A stretch of 64,000 bases of DNA. It comes from DATCYX01 sp963714425. GTDB lineage: Bacteria; Chloroflexota; Anaerolineae; Anaerolineales; UBA4823. The stretch is taken from the NCBI GenBank assembly GCA_963714425.1, contig CAVQOI010000001.1, forward strand, positions 248,001 through 312,000, given 5' to 3'. The notes below the pieces were generated by a model that had not been told where the DNA came from, did not search any database, and saw nothing but the letters and a program-made list of their open reading frames with translations. Made by a program: the position numbers and the translations under genes. This document shows positions 36,291 through 46,383 of this stretch, piece by piece; position 1 is the first letter of the stretch, and the number at the start of each line of letters is the position of its first letter.

Positions 36291-37229
36291 ATGATAAAAT
36301 TCGAGCCTGCATATATCCGCTGTCATCAGAGTGGCGAGCTGGGAGTACGGGTGGAGCAAGCATATGCTCTGCTCTCCGACTGCAATGTATGCGCGTGGGA
36401 ATGTCGTGTAGATCGATCGGCAGGAAAGCTGGGAATTTGCCGTACTGGCATTCGAGCCAGGGTGAGCAGCTTTGGTCCACATCTCGGGGAAGAAGACCCT
36501 TTGCGCGGGTGGGCGGGTTCAGGCACTATCTTCTTCTCGCACTGCAATCTAAGGTGCCAGTATTGCCAGAATTATGATATCAGCCAGACAGGCTCGGGTG
36601 ACGAAGTAGAGCCGGAACAACTTGCTGCCATCATGCTGGACCTGCAATCCTTTGGATGTCACAATATTAATCTGGTATCACCCAGCCATGTTGCGCCGCA
36701 AATACTGGCGGGTGTGCTTATCGCGGTTCAGGCTGGGCTGCGCTTGCCCCTGGTCTACAATACAGGTGGGTATGATTCGCTGGCAATGTTGGCATTACTG
36801 GACGGGGTGGTGGATATCTATATGCCCGATGTCAAATATGCTAATGCGCAAATTGCCCGGCGTTATTCAAAAATCCCTAACTATCCCGGCTTCAACCAGG
36901 CTGCTGTACGTGAGATGCACCGGCAAGTCGGCGATCTCCAGCTCGACGAAAACGGGCTGGCATGCCGCGGGCTGCTGGTACGCCACCTGGTGCTGCCTCA
37001 TGGACTGGCGGGGACAGCCGATATCATGCAATTCCTTGCACAAGAGATTTCAAAAAATACGTACTTGAACTTGATGGACCAATATCGCCCGGCGTTTAAC
37101 GCCCGGCAATTTCCCAAAATCAACCGCCCCATCACAAGAAAAGAATTTCATGAAGCGCTAGAGATGGCGAATGCTTCTGGTCTCACTCGACTCGACGAAC
37201 GAAAATCTACCCTTCATTATGAAGGATGA
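36291..37229 (+). CDS. PflX-like radical SAM protein (COG1313)
   Basis: The 312-residue protein is a radical SAM enzyme resembling PflX/COG1313 (annotated as putative pyruvate formate-lyase activating enzyme homologues). An N-terminal Cys set CNVCAWECRVDR...GICRTG near residues 31-55 is followed by the canonical SAM-cluster motif CNLRCQYCQNYD near 87-97 (C-x3-C-x2-C). The rest is a partial TIM barrel with LVSPSHVAPQIL and VDIYMPDVKYA. It would cleave SAM to a 5'-deoxyadenosyl radical; the substrate is unknown and no glycyl-radical enzyme is adjacent. A TTG at 36219 would add 24 residues without similarity. The stop overlaps the next gene. Confidence 0.85.
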   Translation: MIKFEPAYIRCHQSGELGVRVEQAYALLSDCNVCAWECRVDRSAGKLGICRTGIRARVSSFGPHLGEEDPLRGWAGSGTIFFSHCNLRCQYCQNYDISQTGSGDEVEPEQLAAIMLDLQSFGCHNINLVSPSHVAPQILAGVLIAVQAGLRLPLVYNTGGYDSLAMLALLDGVVDIYMPDVKYANAQIARRYSKIPNYPGFNQAAVREMHRQVGDLQLDENGLACRGLLVRHLVLPHGLAGTADIMQFLAQEISKNTYLNLMDQYRPAFNARQFPKINRPITRKEFHEALEMANASGLTRLDERKSTLHYEG

Positions 37230-38115
37230 GCGCCGCTTGCGCGCACACACACGTCTGTTCAGGCTTGGGGGATTTGCTCTTCTAGCTGGTAGCCTTGTAT
37301 TTCTCGTTATCGACATCGTCCTCGCTTGGATTTTTGTGTTCCGGCTGACCCATCCGGGCTGTCCAACGCAGATCTCACACATCCGCGAATTTCCAGCGCC
37401 AGAAGAAGTATGGCTCGATAACCTGCGCTACTGGTACTACCCCAGCCAGAATGGTTCAGCAATCCTCTCCTTAGGAGGGATGGCTGGCTCGCTGGGAGAG
37501 AATACACCACGAGTGGATTTCCTGATACGTGAAGGCTTTGGGATTTTACAAGTGGACAGCCGTGCCTGCGCCCGCCCTCCCGCACCCGTGACGTTGGGGG
37601 CGGACGAAGCGCGGGATGCTGAAGCAGGACTGGAATTCCTGTTGAGTCGCCCCGGTGTGCGTAATGTTGGCGTATTTGGCTTTTCAATGGGCGGGGCTGC
37701 AGCCATCCAGCTGGCTGTCCGGCATGAAGAGATTGATACCGCGGTCATTGAGGGAAGCTTTTTCAACTTAGGGGATGATTTTGTGGAGCCTGAGGAGCGT
37801 TACTCTCCTGTTCGTATGGCATTCCTATACTCGATCGCAGGTGCTTACTGGCTTCAAACTGGTGTGAATCCGTGGAGTGTGAGCCCAATTGATGATCTGC
37901 CTGCCATCAGTCCACGACCAGTATTCTTGATCTTCGGGGAGGGGGAGCTTGCCAGCGCGCATGCCTACGAACAGTTCGCCGCTGCCAACGAGCCAAAAGC
38001 TCTGTGGATTGTCCCCGGCGGGGCGCACGGAGGTAATTTCGCTGCCTCGCCGGGGGAGTACACACGTCGTGTGACGGATTACTTCAGGAGAACACTGCTA
38101 CAAAAGACTTACTGA
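37219..38115 (+). CDS. membrane-anchored alpha/beta hydrolase
   Basis: The 299-residue protein has one N-terminal membrane helix (about residues 14-38) and an extracytoplasmic alpha/beta hydrolase domain. The nucleophile elbow is GFSMGGAAA near 156, the acid candidate is in FGEGELA near 237, and the catalytic His is in GGAHGGNF near 272. The strand before the active site, GILQVDSRACARPP, is typical of dienelactone-hydrolase-like proteins. The ATG at 37219 overlaps the PflX-like gene by 11 nt; an ATG at 37171 is also in frame. The substrate is unknown. It converges with the calcium-repeat gene and overlaps it by 7 nt. Confidence 0.8.
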   Translation: MKDERRLRAHTRLFRLGGFALLAGSLVFLVIDIVLAWIFVFRLTHPGCPTQISHIREFPAPEEVWLDNLRYWYYPSQNGSAILSLGGMAGSLGENTPRVDFLIREGFGILQVDSRACARPPAPVTLGADEARDAEAGLEFLLSRPGVRNVGVFGFSMGGAAAIQLAVRHEEIDTAVIEGSFFNLGDDFVEPEERYSPVRMAFLYSIAGAYWLQTGVNPWSVSPIDDLPAISPRPVFLIFGEGELASAHAYEQFAAANEPKALWIVPGGAHGGNFAASPGEYTRRVTDYFRRTLLQKTY

Positions 38116-38696
38116 TCGGCGTACCGGTAGATAAGCTCACACTCGTAGACTTTCTTTTCGTTTTTTCCTACGCTGCAGACGTCATAACCAGGACCGCCGA
38201 AAATGGTATCCGTGCCCGCTCCACCGTAGATGCGGTCATTCCCTTCGTTGCCCATGAGAATGTCATTTCCGTCATCTCCGTAGATAACATCGTTGCCGAA
38301 GCCGCCGCGAATTTTATCGTTGCCCTGGCTTCCTTTGAGCAAGTCGTTACCGCTGTCGCCGTTGATCAGGTCATTGCCTGTGTCGCCATTGATCGTATCG
38401 TTTCCGCCGTCGCCATTAATCCTATCCTTGCCGGGACCACCGCGGATGCTATCATTGCCACTGCCCCCATCAATCACATCAGATCCCTGGCCGCCGCTGA
38501 TGATATCATCGCCACCTTCGCCGCTCAAGTCGTCGTTACCTGCAAGTCCACGGATGGTCTCACCTTTGGATGTACCCGTAAAGACATCCTTGCCTCCGGT
38601 GCCGGTGAAGCCGAGAATCTGTCGGGCTGCTGCAGGCTGGAATGCTACTAGCAACAGGACAATCAGGACCAATAAGATGAGTAGTCGCTTTTTCAT
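38109..38696 (-). CDS. secreted protein with RTX-type calcium-binding repeats
   Basis: This 195-residue protein has a Sec signal peptide (KKRLL, then a hydrophobic run, cleavage after AAA near residue 26) and about a dozen nonapeptide repeats of the hemolysin type (GG-x-G-x-D-x-h-x), for example GGSGNDSIRGGPGKDRI and GGAGTDTIFGG. Such repeats form a calcium-stabilised parallel beta roll outside the cell. There is no catalytic or adhesin domain. A short Cys-containing tail (VCSVGKNEKKVYECE) may form a disulfide. I chose the ATG at 38696 because AAGGAG lies 7 nt upstream. The promoter TTGTGA-N17-TAGAAT lies just upstream. The role is unknown. Confidence 0.88.
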   Translation of the reverse strand: MKKRLLILLVLIVLLLVAFQPAAARQILGFTGTGGKDVFTGTSKGETIRGLAGNDDLSGEGGDDIISGGQGSDVIDGGSGNDSIRGGPGKDRINGDGGNDTINGDTGNDLINGDSGNDLLKGSQGNDKIRGGFGNDVIYGDDGNDILMGNEGNDRIYGGAGTDTIFGGPGYDVCSVGKNEKKVYECELIYRYADQ

Positions 38697-38716
38697 GATC
38701 ATTCTCCTTAAATACA

Positions 38717-38745
38717 ATTCTACATCACTATTTAATACGTCACAA
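38717..38745 (-). promoter_or_regulatory. promoter of the calcium-repeat protein gene
   Basis: On the minus strand there is TTGTGA (38740-38745), a 17-nt spacer and TAGAAT (38717-38722). A small palindrome GGAAC-AAAA-GTTCC at 38748-38761 lies next to the -35 and could be an operator. Confidence 0.65.
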
Positions 38746-38803
38746 GTGGAACAAAAGTTCCCAGGAATCAGGCAATGGGCAATTGAATGGTCAGCCTCCG
38801 ACC

Positions 38804-38831
38804 TTGACACAAGCATATCCCATGATAAACT
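38804..38831 (+). promoter_or_regulatory. promoter of proS
   Basis: TTGACA (38804-38809), a 16-nt spacer and TAAACT (38826-38831) form a fair sigma-70-type promoter. It implies a 5' leader of roughly 200 nt before the proS ATG. Confidence 0.6.
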
Positions 38832-38887
38832 AATCTGGCAAATGGACGGGAAATACCCTTTACCTACCCCAGCCCCTAGCCCACAGA

Positions 38888-38970
38888 AGCCCACTCGGGC
38901 TTTCGTCCGATAGGGATTCGGCGGTAGTAGCCGGAGAGCCATCCTGATGCGCCCCTGGACGAATAGCCCG
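38888..38970 (+). promoter_or_regulatory. structured 5' leader element of proS
   Basis: CGGGCTTTCGTCC (38896-38908) pairs with GGACGAATAGCCCG (38957-38970) as 13 bp with one bulge, enclosing a 48-nt region with its own CGGC/GCCG hairpin. An alternative AGCCC-ACTC-GGGCT hairpin (38888-38901) competes for the same left arm. This layout would suit a regulated leader. No T-box consensus is present. The function is inferred only from structure and position. Confidence 0.4.
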
Positions 38971-39038
38971 GGGGTGTATTTATTTCAGAAGTGCCCGCAC
39001 CAAAAGTAGCCAAGTTATCTATTTTCGGAGAAATCAAT

Positions 39039-40811
39039 ATGAGAATGTCACAACTCTTCAGCCAAACGTTGCGCGAAGCGCCAGCGGATGCCGAAATCCC
39101 TAGTCACCGACTATTAGTGCGGGCAGGTTTTATTCGCCAGCTAGCTGCCGGAATTTTCAGTTACCTGCCGCTGGCACGGCGGGCATTGACCCGCATCGAG
39201 AATATTATGCGGGAGGAGATTGATGCCATCGGAGGCCAAGAGGTGACCATGCCGGTGGTGCATCCTGCGGAGATCTGGCAGGAGACCGAGCGCTGGTATC
39301 AGATCGGTCCTGAGATGGGGCGTCTCAAGGATAAGAACAACCGCGATATGGTGCTCGCCATGACCCATGAGGAGGTGGTGGCCGACCTGGTGCGAAAGGA
39401 GGTCCAGTCATACCGCCAGCTACCGCGCCTGATCTACCATATCCAGACGAAGTGGCGCGATGACCCACGCCCACGCGCGGGATTGATACGCGTGCGAGAA
39501 TTCACCATGAAGGACAGCTACAGCCTGGATGCGGATTGGGATGGGCTGGATCGCCAGTATCGCGCTCATTACCAGGCATACTTCAATATCTTCCACCGTT
39601 GTGGAGTGCCAGTGATCGCGGTTAAATCCGATGTTGGCATGATGGGTGGTAAGCTGGCACACGAATATATGTACCTAACGCCGATTGGCGAGGATACACT
39701 ATTAATTTGTGATGCATGTGGTTATGCTGCCAACCGGCAGATTGCTCGCTTTAAAAAGGCTTCGGCAGCGAGCGAAGCGTTATCGCCCTTGGAAAAAGTG
39801 GCTACACCACAGGCAACCACCATCGCCGACCTGGCGGATTTTCTGAAAATACCTAAGGCAAAGACTGCGAAAGCTGTCTTCCAGATTGCAGCCATCCCAC
39901 AGGGGAAGGAGATCGTAGAGCGATTTGTTTTCGCAGTCGTGCGTGGCGACATGGAAGTCAACGAGACCAAACTCGCCAATGCGCTGGGCGCCCAATCGTT
40001 GCGCCCGGCTATAGAGGCGGAGATCGTTGCAGTGGGTGCGGTTCCAGGATATGCATCTCCGGTTGGGCTGAAAAATGCCCTGGTGGTGGTAGACGATGCC
40101 ATCCCGGATTCACCCAACCTGGTGGCTGGTGCGAATGAAGATGGCTTTCACCTTCTGAATGTGAACTATGGGCGTGATTACAAAGCTGACATGGTCACCG
40201 ACATCGTTGCTGCCCAAGAAGGCGACGCCTGTCCAAACTGCGGGGGAGTCTTGCGGAGCGTTCGGGGCGTGGAAGTGGGGAACATCTTCAAGCTGGGTAC
40301 CCGATATAGCAATTCAATGGGCTGCAAGTTTCTTGATAAAGATGGCGCAGAAAAATCTGTGATTATGGGATCGTATGGCATTGGCAGTGGGCGCCTGCTG
40401 GCGTGCGTCGCCGAGGAGTATCATGATGATCATGGCTTGATTTGGCCAATTAGCGTAGCTCCGTACGAGGTTCACCAGGTAGTACTCGGCGGGAAAGACG
40501 GATCGGATGTACAACAGGCTGCTGAAAATCTATACCAGGAGCTGTGCGATAATGGTATTGAAGTGCTCTATGATGACCGGGAGGAAAGCCCTGGTGTTAA
40601 ATTCAACGATGCAGATTTGATCGGGCTTCCTATCCGCCTCACGGTGAGCAGCCGTGCTCTCGGGGAGGGCGGCGTGGAATTCAAGCGACGCGATCAAGGT
40701 GAGAAGGTCATAGTACCGCGTTCAAAAATTATCGCCCATGTTCAGGCGGAGATTGAGCAATTGAAAGCAGCTATCCAGGCCATGATTGTGCCTATGACCT
40801 ACGAGGAGTAA
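39039..40811 (+). CDS. proS: prolyl-tRNA synthetase (bacterial type)
   Basis: This class IIa synthetase charges tRNA-Pro with proline using ATP. It has 590 residues in the bacterial arrangement. The catalytic core has motif 1 (FSYLPLARRALTRIE), motif 2 (KWRDDPRPRAGLIRVREFTM near 140-160) and motif 3 (GSYGIGSGRLLA near 444). The inserted YbaK-like editing domain spans about 230-390 with the expected lysine in AKTAKAVF. The anticodon-binding domain follows, ending near YEE. The ATG at 39039 has GGAG 8 nt upstream. A matching tRNA-Pro gene lies 5.4 kb upstream. A terminator follows the gene. Confidence 0.97.
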   Translation: MRMSQLFSQTLREAPADAEIPSHRLLVRAGFIRQLAAGIFSYLPLARRALTRIENIMREEIDAIGGQEVTMPVVHPAEIWQETERWYQIGPEMGRLKDKNNRDMVLAMTHEEVVADLVRKEVQSYRQLPRLIYHIQTKWRDDPRPRAGLIRVREFTMKDSYSLDADWDGLDRQYRAHYQAYFNIFHRCGVPVIAVKSDVGMMGGKLAHEYMYLTPIGEDTLLICDACGYAANRQIARFKKASAASEALSPLEKVATPQATTIADLADFLKIPKAKTAKAVFQIAAIPQGKEIVERFVFAVVRGDMEVNETKLANALGAQSLRPAIEAEIVAVGAVPGYASPVGLKNALVVVDDAIPDSPNLVAGANEDGFHLLNVNYGRDYKADMVTDIVAAQEGDACPNCGGVLRSVRGVEVGNIFKLGTRYSNSMGCKFLDKDGAEKSVIMGSYGIGSGRLLACVAEEYHDDHGLIWPISVAPYEVHQVVLGGKDGSDVQQAAENLYQELCDNGIEVLYDDREESPGVKFNDADLIGLPIRLTVSSRALGEGGVEFKRRDQGEKVIVPRSKIIAHVQAEIEQLKAAIQAMIVPMTYEE

Positions 40812-40829
40812 TATCTCGTAAAATGGTTG

Positions 40830-40867
40830 AGCCCTGGCAGGTGGTTGCATCCCTGCCAGGGCTTTAG
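40830..40867. terminator. bidirectional terminator between proS and SCP2 gene
   Basis: Perfect 12-bp arms AGCCCTGGCAGG (40830-40841) and CCTGCCAGGGCT (40852-40863) with a 10-nt loop are followed by TTTA on the plus strand. It separates two convergent genes. The T-run is short. Confidence 0.75.
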
Positions 40868-40868
40868 G

Positions 40869-41204
40869 TTAATTCCCACTCATTTTAAAGAATGTGGTCA
40901 GTTTCATCGCCAGATTCAGGTCGCCAGCCAGGCGAAGCTTGCCCTGCATGAAATATTGCATGCCGTTGGCTTTGCCAGTGAGCACGTCTTTGAAATCCTG
41001 AGCATCTGCCGTGAGGGTCATCTTAGGATTCTCAGCCGATCCCTCCGCGACGGTGCATTTCCCCTCCCGGATATCGACGATCCAATCTCCGCCCTGTTCG
41101 CCGGTTAGGTGGTATTGGATAACAGCCTCTACCCCTTCAGCTGCTTCGGGCTTAAACGCGCGCTCGTGATTGCGGACAAGTTGTGGAACAGTGATATCAG
41201 ACAT
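40869..41204 (-). CDS. SCP2 sterol-carrier domain protein
   Basis: The 111-residue protein is a stand-alone SCP2 domain: residues 20-60 form the beta strands with GGDWIVDIREGKCTV, and MTLTADAQDFKDVLTGK and MQGKLRLAGDLNLAMKL form the later helices. SCP2 domains bind fatty acyl-CoA or other hydrophobic ligands. It is the last gene of the fatty-acid degradation locus, 16 nt after the thiolase, so it probably delivers or buffers acyl-CoA. The ATG at 41204 has AGAGGA 5-6 nt upstream. Confidence 0.9.
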   Translation of the reverse strand: MSDITVPQLVRNHERAFKPEAAEGVEAVIQYHLTGEQGGDWIVDIREGKCTVAEGSAENPKMTLTADAQDFKDVLTGKANGMQYFMQGKLRLAGDLNLAMKLTTFFKMSGN

Positions 41205-41220
41205 GGAATTCCTCTCATAA

Positions 41221-42428
41221 TCAAGACGAGATATTTTCGAAGATGCCCGCAGCGCCCATGCCGCCACCAATGCACATGGAGACCATGCCGAATTGCACAT
41301 CGCGGTGCTTCATTTCATAGATAAGCTGCGTGGTCAGCTTGGCGCCTGTGCAGCCCAGCGGGTGACCGAGGGCAATTGCGCCACCATTTACATTGGTAAG
41401 CTCTTCATCCAACCCGACTTCACGAACTACAGCGAGCGACTGCGCTGCAAAAGCTTCGTTCAGCTCGATGAGCTTAATGTCTTTCAGGGATAAACCTGCC
41501 AGCTTGAGCGCCTTAGGAATAGCAACCACCGGCCCGATCCCCATGATCTCCGGGGGTACTCCTCCCACAGCAAAAGCCACGAAGCGTACCAGCGGCTTGA
41601 GCCCCAGCGCCTCGGCTTTAGCGCGGGACATGATGATGACCGCCGCCGCCCCATCCGACATTTGCGAGGAGTTGCCCGCAGTGATGCTGCCGCCCTCCTT
41701 GAAGACTGGTTTTAACCTCGCCAAGGCTTCATAATTGGTGTCGGCACACGGTCCCTCATCACGAGAAAATGTAAAAGTATGCCGAGTGGGTTTTCCATTT
41801 CCGCTTGGCTCTACGAGCTCCACCTCAATCGGGGTAATCTGCTCATCAAATCGACCGCTTTCCACGGCGGCTGAAGCGCGTTGGTGGCTGCGCAGCGAGA
41901 ATGCGTCCTGATCATTCCGGCTGACCCCGTATTTTGAGGCCACGTTTTCAGCAGTCAGCCCCATATTCGTGAAGGATTGAGGGGCAAACTCAGCCAGGTA
42001 AGGGGAAGGGGAGAATTTAAACCCCGTCATAGGCACCATGCTCATCGATTCGACCCCTCCTGCGATGGCACACTCCATCTGCCCGGCCATAATCGCGAAT
42101 GCAGCATGAGCTATCGCTTGCACCCCGGAAGAGCAGAAGCGGTTGATCGTCTCGGCTGGGACAGAATCCGGTAAACCGGCGCGCAGCCCAACCAGTCGAG
42201 CCATATTCAAGCCCTGTTCACCTTCTGGGAAGGCGCAGCCAAGGATGAGATCGTCGATCTCAGCCGGGTCAACCGCGGGGCGCGGCTTAAGACTTCGCGG
42301 ATGACTGCAGATGCCAGCTCGTCCGGTCGCACGGTAGCGAGACTGCCCTTTTTGGCTTTTCCAACCGCTGTACGTGTCGCGGCGACGATGACAGCTTGTT
42401 TGGATGATCCATTACTATTCAACATCAT
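41221..42428 (-). pseudogene. fadA: acetyl-CoA C-acyltransferase (thiolase), split by a frameshift
   Basis: This is the beta-oxidation thiolase, which cleaves 3-ketoacyl-CoA with CoA. The N-terminal piece (QAVIVAATRTAVGKAKKG...) runs from the ATG at 42428 in one frame. From about 42280 downward the homologous sequence (VDPAEIDDLILGCAFPEGEQG) continues in another frame to 41221. The frames meet at a run of four C on the minus strand (42277-42280); one more C would restore the frame. The rest is intact: Cys nucleophile in NRFCSSGVQ, GGAIALGHPLGCTGAK, and final Cys in MCIGGGMGAAG. So it is either a real null mutation or a single-base sequencing error. GGAGATGAG precedes the start. Confidence 0.88.
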
Positions 42429-42445
42429 CTTCTCATCTCCTGATG

Positions 42446-43018
42446 GGACACGGAATAACACGGAAAAACACGGAAATTGTTGATATTCCTTGTCTGCCCG
42501 AGAGCTCCGTTCCTTTAAGTTTAAATAATCCTATTGTTGTGTCCAATTCAGCGTCCCTTTGCGATCATTGTCGTACACTTTCCGAATAAAATGTGGCTTG
42601 GGTCCAAAATTGAGCAAGAGACCAACTTCGATGTGCGTAGCTTTCAAGTAGTTTAATAATTGGGCTTCGTGTTCTGGCGAGAGATGCCTGGTAGCTTTTA
42701 ATTCCAGCATGACTAGATCATTCACCAAAAGGTCAGTAAAGTACTCACCTACAAGATTCTCCTCGTAATACACAAGGATAGGCTTCTGCTGGTCAACAGT
42801 TAATCCCGATTTCCTGAGTACGATTGCGAGCGTATTTTCATAGACCTTTTCGGTGAACCCATAGCCCAGCTGGTTGTATACCTGGAAGACCGCAGCAATG
42901 ATCTTTTCGGTTAATTCGCTGTGTTTGCCGTCGAACATATCCTGCCGGGTCTCCTATGATCAAACTTAGCACATCAGAAGGATTGTATATCCGTGTTTAT
43001 CGGTGTTGTCCGTGTCCG
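42446..43018. mobile_element. GxxExxY cassette with terminal inverted repeats
   Basis: The 573-bp segment sits between fadN and the thiolase. Its ends are imperfect inverted repeats of about 28 nt: left GGACACGGAATAACACGG at 42446 onward, right (reverse strand) GGACACGGACAACACCG ending at 43018. Each end consists of three ACACGGA-like heptamers at a 9-10 bp period (left 42448, 42458, 42468; right 42990, 43000, 43009, as TCCGTGT). The only gene inside is the GxxExxY protein. The right end abuts the fadN stop codon. No clear target-site duplication or transposase is present. Confidence 0.6.
42531..42938 (-). CDS. GxxExxY family protein (PD-(D/E)XK nuclease-like)
   Basis: The 135-residue protein matches the GxxExxY family (TIGR04256), small proteins with a PD-(D/E)XK-like fold. 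It has the name motif GFTEKVYENTL near residue 27 and the presumed catalytic stretch DLLVNDLVMLELKA near 69-82 (D...E-x-K), then LLNYLKATHIEVGLLLNFG. The activity is not established; it may be a nuclease. It interrupts an otherwise coherent fatty-acid operon and is bracketed by inverted repeats, so it was probably acquired as a unit. Confidence 0.9.
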   Translation of the reverse strand: MFDGKHSELTEKIIAAVFQVYNQLGYGFTEKVYENTLAIVLRKSGLTVDQQKPILVYYEENLVGEYFTDLLVNDLVMLELKATRHLSPEHEAQLLNYLKATHIEVGLLLNFGPKPHFIRKVYDNDRKGTLNWTQQ

Positions 43019-43019
43019 A

Positions 43020-45440
<2,421 letters not shown>

Positions 45441-45513
45441 GGGACCTCCTCAAGAAACGAGAGTAGAGAATCGGAAAATGAGAGTAGTATCCTGGCGTAA
45501 AGGAATCAACGAT

Positions 45514-46383
45514 TTATACATTCGGTTCGATGATGACAAAGTTATCAAAGAAGACTTCGAGGCCAGGTGTGCTGCCGGTCCTAACCACCAGCCCGACATC
45601 CCCTGATTCATAATCTTCGTCCTCCACCTCCACCAAAAATTGTCCGTTAGCAAAGAGCGTCAGCTGGTCGCCAATGCAGTCTGCCCGGATGCGGTTGGTT
45701 GCATCCCCACCGAGGATTGCTCCCGAAGGTGCGCTGCCTTGTGTGAGGAACTCAAATTCGCCATCCTGCACCTTACCAATGCCAGCCTCGCCAGCGCTGT
45801 TGATAAGCAGAAGATAGAAATTCTCCTCATCCACATGCCGGCAAACCAGCCCAAAATAGCCCTCCTCCGGGCCATCCAGGCGGGCGGCGTCCACTTCTAG
45901 GCGGATATCATCGTAGTCCTGCAGGCGCACGCTCCAGACTGGAGCATTGCGGATATCTACTCGGATGACGTACCCATCCTCCTCGTAGCTCAAGCTGAAA
46001 CGGTTGTTCTCTTCCGTGTACCAGCTCGATTTGCCCTCAAAATCTTCCTCGAAGATCACCCTCCCAGAGCTGGCAGTTGGCATTTGAGTGGCGGTGAGAG
46101 TAGGGGTCGCAGTGGGTGCAGGGGAAGGGGTGTCTGTAGGTACGAGGGTATCGGTGGGAAGCGCTGCCGGCAGCGTTGGTGTATCGCTTGGTAGAGCTGG
46201 CGCAGCCTGAGTCAAGCCTGCAACGATCGTCTCAGCAGCCTGGGTATATGCGGGGCCAGGATCGGAAGGCCGCGAAGAGATGCCCGGCAGGCTGCACCCA
46301 GCCAGGGTAATCGCGATGAGCAATTGGAGAGCTCCTGTGCGGGTGTGTCGTTTAGCTGATGCATTTATTTGCTTTCTCGTCAT
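45514..46383 (-). CDS. lipoprotein with concanavalin-like C-terminal domain
   Basis: This 289-residue predicted lipoprotein has a signal with lipobox LAGC near residue 29 and a Thr/Pro-rich linker (PTDTPSPAPTATPTLTATQ) to about residue 105. A beta-rich domain follows with EDFEGKSSWYTEENNRFSLS, YFGLVCRHVDEENFYLLLI and VRTGSTPGLEVFFDNF, resembling laminin-G/concanavalin-like carbohydrate-binding modules. No catalytic motif is seen. The start overlaps the preceding hydrolase lipoprotein as ATGA, with GGAG 8 nt upstream. The pair probably forms a surface unit inside the fatty-acid locus. Confidence 0.8.
   Translation of the reverse strand: MTRKQINASAKRHTRTGALQLLIAITLAGCSLPGISSRPSDPGPAYTQAAETIVAGLTQAAPALPSDTPTLPAALPTDTLVPTDTPSPAPTATPTLTATQMPTASSGRVIFEEDFEGKSSWYTEENNRFSLSYEEDGYVIRVDIRNAPVWSVRLQDYDDIRLEVDAARLDGPEEGYFGLVCRHVDEENFYLLLINSAGEAGIGKVQDGEFEFLTQGSAPSGAILGGDATNRIRADCIGDQLTLFANGQFLVEVEDEDYESGDVGLVVRTGSTPGLEVFFDNFVIIEPNV

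Larger units (their letters stand above)
38697..39038. other. 342-nt divergent intergenic region with proS leader
   Basis: This region carries the minus-strand promoter of the calcium-repeat gene, a GGAAC/GTTCC palindrome, the plus-strand proS promoter and an approximately 200-nt proS leader with strong inverted repeats. I see no additional gene; open frames running through it lack conserved features. Confidence 0.6.

Noticed and set aside
38109..38696. RTX toxin
   Set aside because: Only the calcium-binding repeats and a Sec signal are present; there is no toxin, protease or lipase domain and no type I export genes.
38804..39038. T-box leader of proS
   Set aside because: The conserved T-box GGTGG-containing motif and the specifier-loop layout are not present, so the leader is described only as structured.
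41221..42428. Programmed frameshift in the thiolase
   Set aside because: No slippery heptamer with a downstream stem is obvious at the C run, and thiolases are not known to use frameshifting; error or mutation is more likely.
42446..42480. CRISPR-like array of ACACGGA repeats
   Set aside because: Only three heptamers at a 10-bp period with no spacers of useful length; they are ends of the GxxExxY cassette.
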